Assembly (NCBI RefSeq): GCF_900162725.1
Contig: NZ_LT799418.1
Span: 4,422,895-4,486,894, forward strand
Origin: Parabacteroides sp. Marseille-P3160
GTDB taxonomy: Bacteria > Bacteroidota > Bacteroidia > Bacteroidales > Tannerellaceae
DNA length: 64,000 nt
Direction: 5' to 3'
Shown here: one piece after another, positions 63,818 to 64,000 of the stretch
Position numbering within the stretch: the stretch's first letter is position 1
How the letters are laid out: each line of letters starts with the position of its first letter
Notes under the pieces: model-generated
Told to the model about the DNA's origin: nothing
Database searches by the model: none
What the model saw: the letters and a program-made list of their open reading frames with translations, nothing else
Translations under genes and position numbers: made by a program

Positions 63818-64000
63818 AAGAAAGTCACGGGCTATTAGTACTGCTCGGCTCGGACATTACTGCCCTTACACCTGCAGCCTATCAAGGTCATCGTCTATAA
63901 CCACCCTTCAAGGGATATCTAATCTTGGGGAGGGCTTCGTACTTAGATGCTTTCAGCACTTATCCCTGCCAGACTTAGCTACCCGGCGGTGCACCTGGCG
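63818..64000 (-). rRNA. rrl: 23S ribosomal RNA, 3' end only
   Basis: The minus strand ends with CTAATAGCCCGTGACTTTC, a typical Bacteroidetes 23S 3' end, and continues upstream with CCTTGAAGGGTGGTTATAG and the CCGGGTAGCTAAGTCTGGC block to the window edge. Only about 180 nt of the gene are inside the window; the rest and the 16S gene lie beyond. The 3' end is placed to within a few bases. The spacer to 5S (63672-63817) shows no tRNA. Confidence 0.93.

Overview
The window looks like chromosomal DNA of a gut-type Bacteroidales, most likely Parabacteroides or a close relative (Tannerellaceae). The support is a fused murF-alr gene, a ruvA-sprA pair, a glycine-lipid glsA-glsB pair, a GSCFA protein, two SusC/SusD polysaccharide utilization loci (PULs), and several upstream boxes matching the Bacteroidetes -7 element TAnnTTTG. 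The genus is an inference; the order is well supported.

Layout. 1-5.3 kb: a 5'-truncated LysE-type exporter, a CBM9-like protein, a MITE-like palindromic element, a long TlpA-type thioredoxin protein, a DUF6249 membrane protein and an HU-like DNA-binding protein behind a leader with two mutually exclusive hairpins. 5.5-16.8 kb: ruvA, the giant T9SS translocon gene sprA, a YgjP-like metallopeptidase, a DUF3109 protein and glsB/glsA. 16.9-32.4 kb: PUL 1, all on the minus strand: hybrid two-component regulator (HTCS), SusC, SusD, GH10, a clan GH-A-like glycosidase, GH3 and a GH2 with the glucuronidase-type NxK motif. 32.6-38.6 kb: dxs, trkA, trkH and an MFS transporter. 38.6-39.2 kb: a gene-free stretch with two separate tandem-repeat tracts. 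39.2-45.7 kb, plus strand: GSCFA protein, murF-alr, fabI, a Sua5/YciO protein and a dGTPase. 45.7-46.8 kb: an XRE antitoxin with a decayed toxin remnant, and a GNAT. 46.8-61.0 kb: PUL 2, minus strand: ECF sigma factor, FecR-type anti-sigma factor, SusC with an STN domain, SusD, DUF3823, DUF4965/glutaminase-like protein, GH2 and GH127-like. 61.0-64.0 kb: a gene-poor stretch with an 18-bp inverted repeat, an orphan histidine kinase, a GNAT, then the 3' end of an rRNA operon on the minus strand (23S then 5S, closed by a strong terminator).

The two PULs use different control logic. PUL 1 is led by an HTCS, which normally senses an oligosaccharide in the periplasm. PUL 2 is led by a sigma/anti-sigma pair coupled to the STN domain of its SusC, so transport itself is probably the signal. 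PUL 1 lacks the debranching enzymes of a normal xylan locus, so its true substrate is open.

The most unusual signal is in the non-coding DNA. At 1.2, 4.6, 22.6, 38.7-38.9 and 61.2-61.5 kb there are palindromic or repeat-word elements, several built from one or two short words in alternating orientation. They include a 36-bp perfect palindrome and a pair of competing 12- and 18-bp stems. I do not recognise these as a named family. No CRISPR array, prophage, intact insertion sequence or tRNA gene was seen.
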